DNA from: CAYVQU01 sp964453155
Lineage (GTDB): Bacteria > Chloroflexota > Anaerolineae > Anaerolineales > UBA11858
Assembly: GCA_964453155.1 (NCBI GenBank)
Contig: CAYVQU010000160.1
Location: forward strand, 1 to 12,628
Length of the DNA stretch: 12,628 nt
Reading direction: 5' to 3'
The notes under the pieces: generated by a model
Database searches by the model: none
What the model was told of the DNA's origin: nothing
The model's input: the letters and a program-made list of their open reading frames with translations, nothing else
Made by a program: the position numbers and the translations under genes
Shown: positions 1 through 7,013 of the stretch, one piece after another
Layout: every line of letters starts with the position of its first letter
Numbering within the stretch: position 1 is the first letter of the stretch

Positions 1-41
1 ACTACCCGTTGTTAATTTGTAAAGGTGCTTTTACTCAAAAT

Positions 42-380
42 CTAACCGTACCAATCTTTGAAAGCCCCCACAAACTCTGCCCGGACTTGAAATTGGGCTG
101 AGATTTGAACCTGGTCTGGAAGTTGGGCACATTCCAGCGCTAATGTCGAGTTTTCCGGGGTCAGATGAGTGACAGCTTCCAGTAATTCATTTGCCACCAT
201 CGAGATTAGATTTTCTGCCCGACCGCGTTCTGGAAACTGATAGGCCATATATTCGGCCAGGTAGTTGGCTAGCAAACTGCAGCGTTGCCATTCGGTGTGA
301 AAATCAGCACTTTGCAGGGTGAAATCAATAAAAAACGGGGGAGACGTGGTGGTTTCAACGCCCGATTCAAAATTTGCCAC
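42..380 (-). CDS. Short ATPase-like regulatory protein (slr1658/DUF6272-like), probably truncated
   Basis: A 112-residue cytoplasmic protein with a GTG start (378-380). A clear Shine-Dalgarno GGAGG (complement of 386-390) lies 5 bases away, which supports this start. Residues 30-70 read WQRCSLLANYLAEY, then a helix ending NELLEAV (64-70). This resembles the alpha-helical N-box region of GHKL/anti-sigma-factor-type ATPases, in particular the slr1658-like family found in cyanobacteria and other environmental bacteria. From memory, family members are roughly 180 residues and continue through further ATP-binding segments. This chain stops with TAG soon after the N-box, so the ATP-lid and glycine boxes are not visible. 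It may be a shortened regulator that binds partners without ATP, or a decayed gene. There is no signal peptide or membrane segment. It lies 238 bases downstream of the dehydrogenase on the same strand and has its own candidate -10 box. The family call is from recognition of a motif, not from a search. Confidence 0.5.
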   Translation of the reverse strand: MANFESGVETTTSPPFFIDFTLQSADFHTEWQRCSLLANYLAEYMAYQFPERGRAENLISMVANELLEAVTHLTPENSTLALECAQLPDQVQISAQFQVRAEFVGAFKDWYG

Positions 381-440
381 TTAAACCTCCTAAAGTTAAA
401 GGATGATCCTGGTAAGTATCAAGGTATCATCTAACTAAGG

Positions 441-446
441 ATTATA
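441..446 (-). promoter_or_regulatory. Candidate -10 box for the ATPase-like gene
   Basis: The minus strand reads TATAAT here, a perfect -10 hexamer about 60 bases upstream of the GTG start at 380. No good -35 hexamer is seen at the expected distance (the strand reads AAGAAA), so this would be a weak or activator-dependent promoter. The short ATPase-like gene may therefore be transcribed separately from the dehydrogenase upstream of it. Confidence 0.35.
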
Positions 447-539
447 CAATAACCTGCCATGTTTTTCTTAGGTATTTAGAGCTAAGTGTGTGATGGTATG
501 TGCTCTAGAATAAACTGACAAGATTTAACATCTCGGCTC

Positions 540-594
540 AGTAGTTTTTGGTTTGAACTTGAATAAAATTTTCAGATACACCCCGAAAACTACT
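540..594. repeat. Imperfect inverted repeat downstream of the dehydrogenase
   Basis: AGTAGTTTTTGG (540-551) faces CCGAAAACTACT (583-594): 12 paired positions including one G-T wobble, around an AT-rich loop. It lies just past the stop of the cNBD-dehydrogenase on the minus strand. It could act as a transcript-end hairpin, although no T-run follows. The AGTTTTCGG core recurs upstream of the same gene (2101-2109 and 2141-2149). Confidence 0.4.
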
Positions 595-618
595 AAACAG
601 ACCGCAGTGCAAACGGAT

Positions 619-2070
619 CTACTTGAGGAAAACTGCGTTGGTCAATTGCCGACCGCGTTTCCCAATTTCAAATTCACGAATATTTTCTAAGGTTGTGTCG
701 GCAATATTGCTTTGGGCGATATCGGTTAGGGATCCCTGATGGCTGGTGATCATCACATTGTTGAAGGTTGTCAACCGGGCTAGAAGATCGTCGGTAATGA
801 CGCTATCTGAGAAATCCTGGTAAAAATAGTCGGCCTCTTCTTCATAGACATCTAAACCAGCATTACCGATATGGCCGCTTTTAAGACTATCTAACAAGGC
901 TTCCGTATCAACCAATCCGCCGCGGGCCGTGTTGATAAGCATGACACCGGGTTTCATTTTGGCAATGGTTTCCGCATCAATCAGGTGGTAAGTCTGGGGG
1001 GTGAGGGGGGCGTGCAAACTGATGATATCAGATTGGGAAAATAAGGTGTCCAAATCAACAAAGCGAACGCCAAACTCCTCTTCAAGTTCAGGCCGAACCG
1101 TGCGGCTGTAGGCCAATAATTGACAACCAAAACCGTGTAAAATTTTGATCAGACTAACTCCGATTTTGCCAGTCCCCACAATGCCGGCAGTCCGGCCATG
1201 CATATCGAAACCGACCAGACCATCTAACGAGAAATTTCCCTCTCGAATCCGGTTGTGAGCCCGATGGGTGGAGCGGTTGAGGGCCATCATCAGGGCCACC
1301 GCGTGTTCGGCCACCGCATAGGGTGAATAGGCCGGGACGCGGGCGACGCTGATCCCCAGCCGTTCGCAGGTTTCAATATCGACGTTGTTGAATCCCGCAC
1401 AGCGCAGGGCGATCATTTCGATCCCCAAGGAATGCAACTCCTCAACTACTTCGGTGTCGACGGTATCATTCGCGCTGACGACAATGACACTAAACCCTGC
1501 GGCTAAGGGGACGGTATCGATGGATAGGCGCGGCTCAAAGAAATGCATGGCATACTTAAATTGGTTCTTCTGTGAATACAACGCATTGCGGTAGGGGGAG
1601 GTATGGAAGAACGCGATTCGCAAACCCTTTTCCATATCGCGGGCGATTAATTTGGCAACAACCGAGGTCTCTCTTTCCAGCTTGCCAGAGACATAAGCCA
1701 GTAAGCCCTTGGCAATATCTCCATGTTGAGAAATCAAGTTATCAAAATCAGAATAGCTGAGGGTTAAAACTTGACTATCTGTGCTGGCTACCAAGGTTGC
1801 CGTGCGCAGTTTACTACCCAATAATCCCATTTCTCCGGCGATGTCATTAGCCGTGAGGGTCGAAACTTCGACCATTTCTCCCTCATCAACTTCCTTGAGG
1901 ACAGCGATTTCACCTGAAGCAATGATGAACATCTTATCGCCTTCTTCCCCTTCGGTGCACAGCCGATCATCTTGTTTATACTCAGCCGGTTGCAATAATG
2001 CTTGAATCAAGCCTAACAGTGTGTCATCCAAACCAGCAAATCCCCTGACTTTTCTAAGTAAATCAAGCAT
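619..2070 (-). CDS. Cyclic-nucleotide-binding domain fused to D-lactate dehydrogenase-like D-2-hydroxyacid dehydrogenase
   Basis: A 483-residue soluble fusion. Residues 1 to about 135 are a CRP/PKA-type cyclic-nucleotide-binding fold. Its phosphate-binding cassette reads AGEMGLL...LRTAT (78-92) and keeps E80 and R89. Residues 149-483 match the fermentative D-lactate dehydrogenase group (E. coli LdhA is about 329 residues). The NAD-binding motif is GTGKIG (299-304). The expected catalytic residues are R383 (TARGG), E412 (DVYEEE) and H444 (SHQGS). The predicted reaction is pyruvate plus NADH to D-lactate plus NAD+ in the cytoplasm; other 2-oxoacids are possible. No DNA-binding helix-turn-helix follows the cNBD, so it probably works as an allosteric input and not as a transcription factor. 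ATG at 2068-2070 has GAGG 5 bases upstream. The gene is divergent from the ATP-grasp gene across a 337-base spacer. The domain calls are firm; ligand identity and allostery are inferred. Confidence 0.93.
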   Translation of the reverse strand: MLDLLRKVRGFAGLDDTLLGLIQALLQPAEYKQDDRLCTEGEEGDKMFIIASGEIAVLKEVDEGEMVEVSTLTANDIAGEMGLLGSKLRTATLVASTDSQVLTLSYSDFDNLISQHGDIAKGLLAYVSGKLERETSVVAKLIARDMEKGLRIAFFHTSPYRNALYSQKNQFKYAMHFFEPRLSIDTVPLAAGFSVIVVSANDTVDTEVVEELHSLGIEMIALRCAGFNNVDIETCERLGISVARVPAYSPYAVAEHAVALMMALNRSTHRAHNRIREGNFSLDGLVGFDMHGRTAGIVGTGKIGVSLIKILHGFGCQLLAYSRTVRPELEEEFGVRFVDLDTLFSQSDIISLHAPLTPQTYHLIDAETIAKMKPGVMLINTARGGLVDTEALLDSLKSGHIGNAGLDVYEEEADYFYQDFSDSVITDDLLARLTTFNNVMITSHQGSLTDIAQSNIADTTLENIREFEIGKRGRQLTNAVFLK

Positions 2071-2097
2071 GTTTACCTCATATTTTCGATATTTTTA

Positions 2098-2149
2098 AGT
2101 AGTTTTCGGAAAGAATTTTGAAAAGGATTGCTCTAACAAACCGAAAACT
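2098..2149. repeat. Inverted AGTTTTCGG repeat upstream of the dehydrogenase
   Basis: AGTTTTCGG (2101-2109) and CCGAAAACT (2141-2149) form a perfect 9-bp inverted repeat about 31 bases apart, 30 to 80 bases upstream of the dehydrogenase start. The left arm extends to AGTAGTTTTCGG (2098-2109), the exact complement of 583-594 beyond the other end of the gene. It may be an operator for the divergent region or a transcript hairpin; the sequence alone does not decide. Confidence 0.4.
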
Positions 2150-2307
2150 GCCAAGGCGTGGCGGTAAAACTTGCCACTTTATCTTTAAAGCATAAACCGA
2201 TACGCACTTATTGTTCAAACACTTGAGTATTTTCTTCTGAATATTACCACGAGAAGCCCTTCTTACTGCGGCCTAATTCCATTTCTCATCAAATATATCC
2301 AATATGT

Positions 2308-2336
2308 TTGACAAAATACTCTGGCGCCAATATACT
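2308..2336 (+). promoter_or_regulatory. Near-consensus sigma-70 promoter of the ATP-grasp gene
   Basis: TTGACA (2308-2313), a 17-base spacer, then TATACT (2331-2336): a perfect -35, optimal spacing, and 5 of 6 bases of the -10. The transcript should begin near 2343, leaving a leader of about 65 bases before the ATG at 2408. It lies inside the divergent spacer; the dehydrogenase on the other strand has no comparable promoter that I could see. Confidence 0.8.
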
Positions 2337-2407
2337 CCAACTGTTCTAGCGTATTTCGTTGGTAAGCACTGGATTAGATTTTCAAGTTGGTATCCTGTGG
2401 AGGCAAT

Positions 2408-3949
2408 ATGAATATGTCTTATGAATTTCAGCAGCAATATGATTTACATTTCCGTTTTGACCAATTACAAGAGCGATTAATTCCGCTTTGGAAGCAAATT
2501 GGGCGCACCGACCCCGGAGGGACTATTCTCGAAGAAGATAATACGGTGGTTGTCATGCCATCACTGACAGTGGATATTGATTTTCCCATTCCGGCCCAGC
2601 AAGCGTATGAAGAGCGGATGTTATTTATGCTCTTTTTGTTGCGACAACCTAAAAAACGAATCATTTATTTGTCATCCATGCCCATTCAGGCTGAGATCGT
2701 TGAATATTATTTACATTTATTACCCGGTGTAGACCTCAACCATGCCCGCAGTCGCTTGACAATGATCTCAGCGCAAGATGGCTCACAGCGGTCATTGGTT
2801 GAAAAATTCTTATCTCGCCCGCGTCTGATCACCCAGGTCAAATCCCAAATCTCAGATTTGGGTATGGCCCATCTGGTCCCATTCTTGACAACTGATCTCG
2901 AGCGGGATTTCGCCGTTCAGCTAGATATTCCCATGTACGCGGCTGACCCCCGTTTTTTTGCGTTTGGTACCAAAAGCGGTTGTCGCCAAATATTTGCTGA
3001 AGAAGGGGTCCAACATCCATTAGGCGCGGAAGATTTGACCAATCAGGATGAACTTGTGAATGCTATCGCGCAGATGCGTGGGGAAAAACCCGAGATTTCT
3101 CGGGTTATCGTAAAACATAATGACGGCGTGTCTGGCTATGGTAATGCCCAAGTGAATCTGACAGATTTGCCCAACCCGGGCCGTAAGGAAGAAATTTCGG
3201 CAATTGCTGAACGTTTACAAACCATGAAGTTTGAAGCGCCGGATATTGATTTTCCCTGGTATATGGCTGAGTTTGAGAAAAAAGGCGGGATTGTGGAGGA
3301 AATGATTCTGGGCGAAGAAGTTGCCAGTCCCAGCGCTCAGTTGCGAGTCTCTCCTTTAGGCGAAGTTCAAATGCTTTCCACCCATGATCAGATGTTGGGC
3401 GGCCCCTCCGGGCAATCTTATTTAGGGGCGATCTTTCCGGCCAAATTGGAATATGGACCCCTCATTATGCGGGAGGCCGAAAAGATTGGAAAGCGCTTTG
3501 CAGAGGAGGGTATTGTCGGCCGATTTGCCCTTGATTTTATCGTCGTAAAAACCAAAGATGGAAATTGGGAACCCTATGCCATTGAAGTCAATTTGCGAAA
3601 AGGTGGCACGACTCATCCCTTCTTGGCTTTACAATTTTTGACTGACGGAATCTATAATGTCGACGATGGAAAGTTTTACACGGCTTTAGGTCACCCGAAA
3701 TATTACCTGGCCAGCGATCACGTCGAAGCACCAAAATACCAGCAATTGACCCCGCAAGATTTAATCAATGTGGCCAGTGAAAATCGCCTGCACTATGATC
3801 ACACCAAACAAACCGGAATTATTTTGCATATGATCAGCGCTGTAGCCGCCAACGGTAATTTGGGGTTGACGGCCATTGGAAATTCGCCTGATGAAGCCAA
3901 AAAAATTTATCAGGAGTTTGTGCAGGCATTGGATCAAGCAGCCCGTTAG
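2408..3949 (+). CDS. ATP-grasp carboxylate-amine ligase, peptide ligase PGM1-like
   Basis: A 513-residue soluble enzyme. ATG at 2408 is preferred: GGAGG (2399-2403) lies 4 bases upstream, the spacing also seen before the next gene. ATG 2414 is possible, and an upstream TTG at 2387 lacks a ribosome site. The N-terminal part (about 1-200) looks like the pre-ATP-grasp region of the PGM1 (pheganomycin peptide ligase) family. The ATP-grasp fold follows: VKHNDGVSG (235-243) as the nucleotide-binding loop, GGIVEEMI (293-300), STHDQMLGG (324-332), D376 in ALDFIVV, and E393/N395 in IEVNLRKGGTTHP (392-404) as likely metal ligands. Such enzymes activate a carboxylate as acyl phosphate and join it to an amine, often making peptides. 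No precursor peptide, cyclophilin-like or other pathway gene is adjacent, so the substrates are unknown. A terminal hairpin follows. The family call is from motif recognition. Confidence 0.85.
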   Translation: MNMSYEFQQQYDLHFRFDQLQERLIPLWKQIGRTDPGGTILEEDNTVVVMPSLTVDIDFPIPAQQAYEERMLFMLFLLRQPKKRIIYLSSMPIQAEIVEYYLHLLPGVDLNHARSRLTMISAQDGSQRSLVEKFLSRPRLITQVKSQISDLGMAHLVPFLTTDLERDFAVQLDIPMYAADPRFFAFGTKSGCRQIFAEEGVQHPLGAEDLTNQDELVNAIAQMRGEKPEISRVIVKHNDGVSGYGNAQVNLTDLPNPGRKEEISAIAERLQTMKFEAPDIDFPWYMAEFEKKGGIVEEMILGEEVASPSAQLRVSPLGEVQMLSTHDQMLGGPSGQSYLGAIFPAKLEYGPLIMREAEKIGKRFAEEGIVGRFALDFIVVKTKDGNWEPYAIEVNLRKGGTTHPFLALQFLTDGIYNVDDGKFYTALGHPKYYLASDHVEAPKYQQLTPQDLINVASENRLHYDHTKQTGIILHMISAVAANGNLGLTAIGNSPDEAKKIYQEFVQALDQAAR

Positions 3950-3993
3950 AATCATCGTTTTCATCATTCGAAAAATGGTTCTTAAATCTTTTG

Positions 3994-4080
3994 GGTGGTG
4001 TAAGTTCCCCAGAAACTCCGGATAGATCATTTTGCTAAGGCCATATTGTGAAAAGTTTCCGGGGAACTGGCTCTACCACC
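3994..4080. repeat. Long imperfect inverted repeat after the ATP-grasp gene
   Basis: AGTTCCCCAGAAACT (4003-4017) pairs with AGTTTCCGGGGAACT (4054-4068), 14 of 15 positions. An outer pair, GGTGGT (3994-3999) with ACCACC (4075-4080), closes the structure. The loop is 36 bases. It begins about 45 bases past the ATP-grasp stop and could stabilise the transcript end or be a short mobile repeat. No target duplication is evident. Confidence 0.55.
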
Positions 4081-4089
4081 GCTTTTCGC

Positions 4090-4131
4090 AAACAAAAAAA
4101 GTCCAGTTCACACACAACTGTTTTTTTGTTT
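4090..4131. terminator. A/T-rich bidirectional terminator-like hairpin
   Basis: AAACAAAAAAA (4090-4100) pairs perfectly with TTTTTTTGTTT (4121-4131). An inner stem CAGTT/AACTG (4104-4108, 4116-4120) sits above a 3-base bulge. The 3' arm is a T-tract, so plus-strand transcripts from the ATP-grasp gene could end here, before the SulP promoter at 4180. The GC content of the stem is low, so efficiency is uncertain. Confidence 0.45.
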
Positions 4132-4179
4132 TACCGCCCATTAAACATAATCGGGGATATTTCAGATTTGGAAACTTTG

Positions 4180-4208
4180 TTGACGAACGATTTCAAACAC
4201 GGTATCTT
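4180..4208 (+). promoter_or_regulatory. Candidate sigma-70 promoter of the SulP gene
   Basis: TTGACG (4180-4185), a 17-base spacer, TATCTT (4203-4208): 5 of 6 and 4 of 6 consensus bases. The predicted start is near 4215, giving a leader of about 30 bases before ATG 4244. It indicates that the transporter is transcribed independently of the ATP-grasp gene. Confidence 0.6.
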
Positions 4209-4243
4209 TGAGGTAATCTAAATCTCTTTCACCGGGAGGGTTT

Positions 4244-6511
4244 ATGCAGTCATACTGGCAGAAATACAACTTCTCATTTTCACTTCAGACCCTATTACCG
4301 ACTTTTTTTGCTGGTCTGATCATCAGCGTATTAATCATCTGCGTGGCTGTGTCTTTGGCAGCCTTGATTTTTGCTGGGGATTTAAGCATCTATGTCCCTG
4401 GGGGTATCGGGTTTCTCTTGTTTGGTTCGGTGGTTAATGGCCTGGTGGTTGCCTTTTTAAGTTCGTTTGAAAATTCGGTAGTGCTCCCTCAAGATGCTCC
4501 GGCCGCCATTATGGCCGTCGTGGCCATTGCGATATCCCAAAGTCCGCAGTTGAGTCAGCCAGAAGAAATGTTGGCAACTGTGGTGGCGGCCTTGATCTTC
4601 TCAACCACCTTGACCGGTATTTTGTTCTGGGTAATGGGAAAGTTTAATTTTGGGCATTTAGTCCGCTTTCTTCCCTATCCGGTTGTGGGAGGCTTTTTGG
4701 CGGGAACTGGCTGGCTTCTCGTTACGGGGGGGATCAATGTGATGGTTGGGCAATCTTTAGGTCCTGCGCTGATGCAACCCGAAGTGCTAACTAGGTGGGC
4801 CCCAGGATTGTTATTTGGGATCGTTATATACGTCGTGTCGCGGCGGTATTCCCATTTCTTGTTGATGCCTGGGTTATTGATTTCTGGGATCGGCTTGTTT
4901 TATATAATTTTCTATTTGAGTAATGGCTCAATTGCCTCCGCGGGTCCAGATGGCTGGCTACTGGGGCCATTTCCTAGTCAAGGATTATGGCATCCTAAAA
5001 ACTTGGCTGTTATTCAGCATGCGAATTGGTCAATAATATTTAGTAAGGGCATTCATATGGTGACGATCATCATCGTAAGTTCAATTTCACTATTATTGAA
5101 TGCCAGTGGGTTGGAGATTACCAGTGATAGCGAGGTTGATTTTAGTGCTGAATTGAAAGCCAACGGAATTGCTAATATTATTGGCGGCTTAGGGGGCAGC
5201 TCGGTGGGGTATCCGTCCTTAAGTTTATCCACCCTGGGATACCGGCTGGCGGGACGCAATCGCTTGGCCGCGATTTTCTCGTCCATTTTTATATGTTTGA
5301 TTTTATTTTTTGGCGCGAATGTAATTTCCGTTTTCCCTAAAATGATATCGGGTGCCTATTTGATTTTCTTGGGTCTCTCGTTTATTGTAGAATGGGTGTA
5401 TGATGGTTGGTTTAAGCTCCCCAAACTTGATTATTTTTTGGTATGGGTAATTATTTTATCGATTGCCCTCATTGGTTTTCTAGAAGGGGTAGCCATAGGA
5501 ATTTTTGTGGCGATATTTTTGTTTGTAAATAAATATCGCCAAATTGATGTTGTTCGCCATTCAATTTCTGGAAAACATTATCAGAGTTGTATGGTGCGAC
5601 CCCGTTTATATCAACAATTACTCAAGAAGAATGGCAATCTCATTCGAATTTTAGAATTGCAAGGCTTTATCTTTTTTGGGACGGCGAGTCAATTGAACGA
5701 TCAAATCCATGCCCTCCTTGAGACGAAAACCAAACCGCAAATCAAATATGTGGTGTTGGATTTCTTGTTAGTTACTGGGGTAGATTCATCCGCGTTACTC
5801 AGTTTTTCTAAGATAAAACGTTTATTGGCTCAAAAGGATGTTCAACTGGTCCTTACCAACTTGTCGGCGGTTTTTCAAAAAAGGTGGCAAAATGATTTTT
5901 TAACGACCGACCAGAACGCCAATTTACATATTTTTGAAAGTTTAGATCTGGGCTTGGCTTGGTGTGAGGATCAGATTGTTTCGAATTTTAGCGCGATGGG
6001 ATTGGCGGCTAAATCCAAAACAGTTGTGCAGTGTATTGAGGATGCGCTAGCAAAAAATGACGATGAACTAGACGCGGTAGACTGTATTGAGCCGCTGGCC
6101 CCTTCCAGCGAATCACGCCATTTTGTAAGATTGATGCGTTATCTTGAACGGCGTGACATCCAACCGGGCGAAGTGCTTTTAGAAGAAAATCAGAAGGTCG
6201 AAGGTTTATACTTCATTGAAGAAGGGCAGGTCATTGCCCAAATTGAAAATGAAGCCGGACAAATGATGGTCGTCCGCGTTTTAACCGCAGGGACTGTATT
6301 TGGGGATATCGGTATTTACACTCAGCAACCGGCTACTGCTTCAATCATCGTCACTGAACCGGGATATCTGTGCTCTTTATCCCCCGAGAATTTATTGAAA
6401 GCAGAAAAAGAAGACCCGGAGCTGGCGATTGCTTTTCACCGCTTTATTGCCAGCGGGTTGGGCGAAAAGCTAACCCATTCGAACGATTTGGTCCGTGCAT
6501 TGCGGGGCTGA
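4244..6511 (+). CDS. SulP/SLC26-type anion transporter with STAS and C-terminal cyclic-nucleotide-binding domain
   Basis: A 755-residue inner-membrane protein. Residues about 15-430 hold many hydrophobic segments with SulP features: PQDAPAAIMA near 82-91, and FLPYPVVGGFLAGTGWLLV (142-160) as a conserved core helix. A STAS domain follows (about 460-575) with the signature DFLLVTGVDSSA (506-517); S515 lies where SpoIIAA-type STAS proteins are phosphorylated. Residues about 625-745 form a cNBD-like beta-roll, but its phosphate cassette reads FGDIGIYTQQPATAS (686-700). The usual Glu is Asp, and the Arg position (PR-S-A) is A697, so cAMP or cGMP binding looks doubtful. Family members carry sulfate, bicarbonate, chloride or dicarboxylates by uniport, Na+ or H+ symport; the substrate is not predictable here. 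ATG 4244 follows GGGAGGG (4234-4240). It stops in the spacer shared with the converging cold-shock gene. Confidence 0.93.
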   Translation: MQSYWQKYNFSFSLQTLLPTFFAGLIISVLIICVAVSLAALIFAGDLSIYVPGGIGFLLFGSVVNGLVVAFLSSFENSVVLPQDAPAAIMAVVAIAISQSPQLSQPEEMLATVVAALIFSTTLTGILFWVMGKFNFGHLVRFLPYPVVGGFLAGTGWLLVTGGINVMVGQSLGPALMQPEVLTRWAPGLLFGIVIYVVSRRYSHFLLMPGLLISGIGLFYIIFYLSNGSIASAGPDGWLLGPFPSQGLWHPKNLAVIQHANWSIIFSKGIHMVTIIIVSSISLLLNASGLEITSDSEVDFSAELKANGIANIIGGLGGSSVGYPSLSLSTLGYRLAGRNRLAAIFSSIFICLILFFGANVISVFPKMISGAYLIFLGLSFIVEWVYDGWFKLPKLDYFLVWVIILSIALIGFLEGVAIGIFVAIFLFVNKYRQIDVVRHSISGKHYQSCMVRPRLYQQLLKKNGNLIRILELQGFIFFGTASQLNDQIHALLETKTKPQIKYVVLDFLLVTGVDSSALLSFSKIKRLLAQKDVQLVLTNLSAVFQKRWQNDFLTTDQNANLHIFESLDLGLAWCEDQIVSNFSAMGLAAKSKTVVQCIEDALAKNDDELDAVDCIEPLAPSSESRHFVRLMRYLERRDIQPGEVLLEENQKVEGLYFIEEGQVIAQIENEAGQMMVVRVLTAGTVFGDIGIYTQQPATASIIVTEPGYLCSLSPENLLKAEKEDPELAIAFHRFIASGLGEKLTHSNDLVRALRG

Positions 6512-6600
6512 TCATTACCAGTGTTCTCTGCGATTTGTGGTGGGTTTTTTTAAGATTTGTCAGTCACCCAGGTTAGCTTGCACATAGTTGATCGGCTTAA

Positions 6601-6638
6601 TAAAAAAAAACAGGACAGCCAAATTTGGCTGTCCTGTT
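6601..6638 (-). terminator. Strong intrinsic terminator of the cold-shock gene
   Basis: A perfect 30-base palindrome at 6609-6638 (15-bp arms, core CAGGACAGCCAAA/TTTGGCTGTCCTG). On the minus strand it is followed directly by a run of nine T (complement of the A-run at 6602-6610). This is a textbook rho-independent terminator for the csp transcript. The palindrome may also stop plus-strand SulP transcripts arriving from 6511, although no T-run follows in that direction. Confidence 0.9.
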
Positions 6639-6659
6639 GTGTAGATAGGGTCAAAAAGA

Positions 6660-6869
6660 TTAGATTACTTCAACATCTTGTGCTTGTAAGCCTTTTTGTC
6701 CTTGGACAACGTTAAATTCTACGCGTTGCCCTTCTTCCAAGTTGCGATATCCAGTGCCGACGATGGCATTGAAATGAACAAAAAGATCGTCGCCATCTTC
6801 ACGTTCAATGAAGCCATAACCTTTGCTCCCATTGAACCACTTTACTGTACCTTGTTGTTTTTCAGACAT
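6660..6869 (-). CDS. Cold-shock domain protein (CspA family)
   Basis: A 69-residue single cold-shock domain, the usual length for the family. It carries GTVKWFN (7-13), RNP1 KGYGFI (16-21) and RNP2 LFVHF (29-33), the aromatic surface that binds single-stranded RNA and DNA. Such proteins act as cytoplasmic RNA chaperones and anti-terminators, in cold or in general growth. ATG start with AAGGAG upstream on the minus strand. It lies 144 bases downstream of the carD-like gene, in the same direction as carD and rpsU, and ends at the strong terminator at 6601-6638. I found no convincing promoter in the 144-base gap, so co-transcription with carD is possible. Paralogues are common, so a specific csp letter is not given. 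Confidence 0.97.
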   Translation of the reverse strand: MSEKQQGTVKWFNGSKGYGFIEREDGDDLFVHFNAIVGTGYRNLEEGQRVEFNVVQGQKGLQAQDVEVI

Positions 6870-7013
6870 GATTTGGAACTCCTTTCAAAGAATATTGCAT
6901 GGTCAAGCATGGGTTCCAAATCAAAAGCTATAACTCTATTTCCAGAACTATGTTTAAGCAAGCAAGGGATTTTAACACACCTTTGGATAAAAGTGGGTAT
7001 TAATTATGAGTAT

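Noticed and set aside
619..2070. CRP-type transcription factor
   Set aside because: No helix-turn-helix follows the nucleotide-binding domain; the rest is a complete dehydrogenase.
2387..2407. TTG start for the ATP-grasp gene
   Set aside because: The ribosome site GGAGG (2399-2403) lies within this extension and fits ATG 2408 or 2414.
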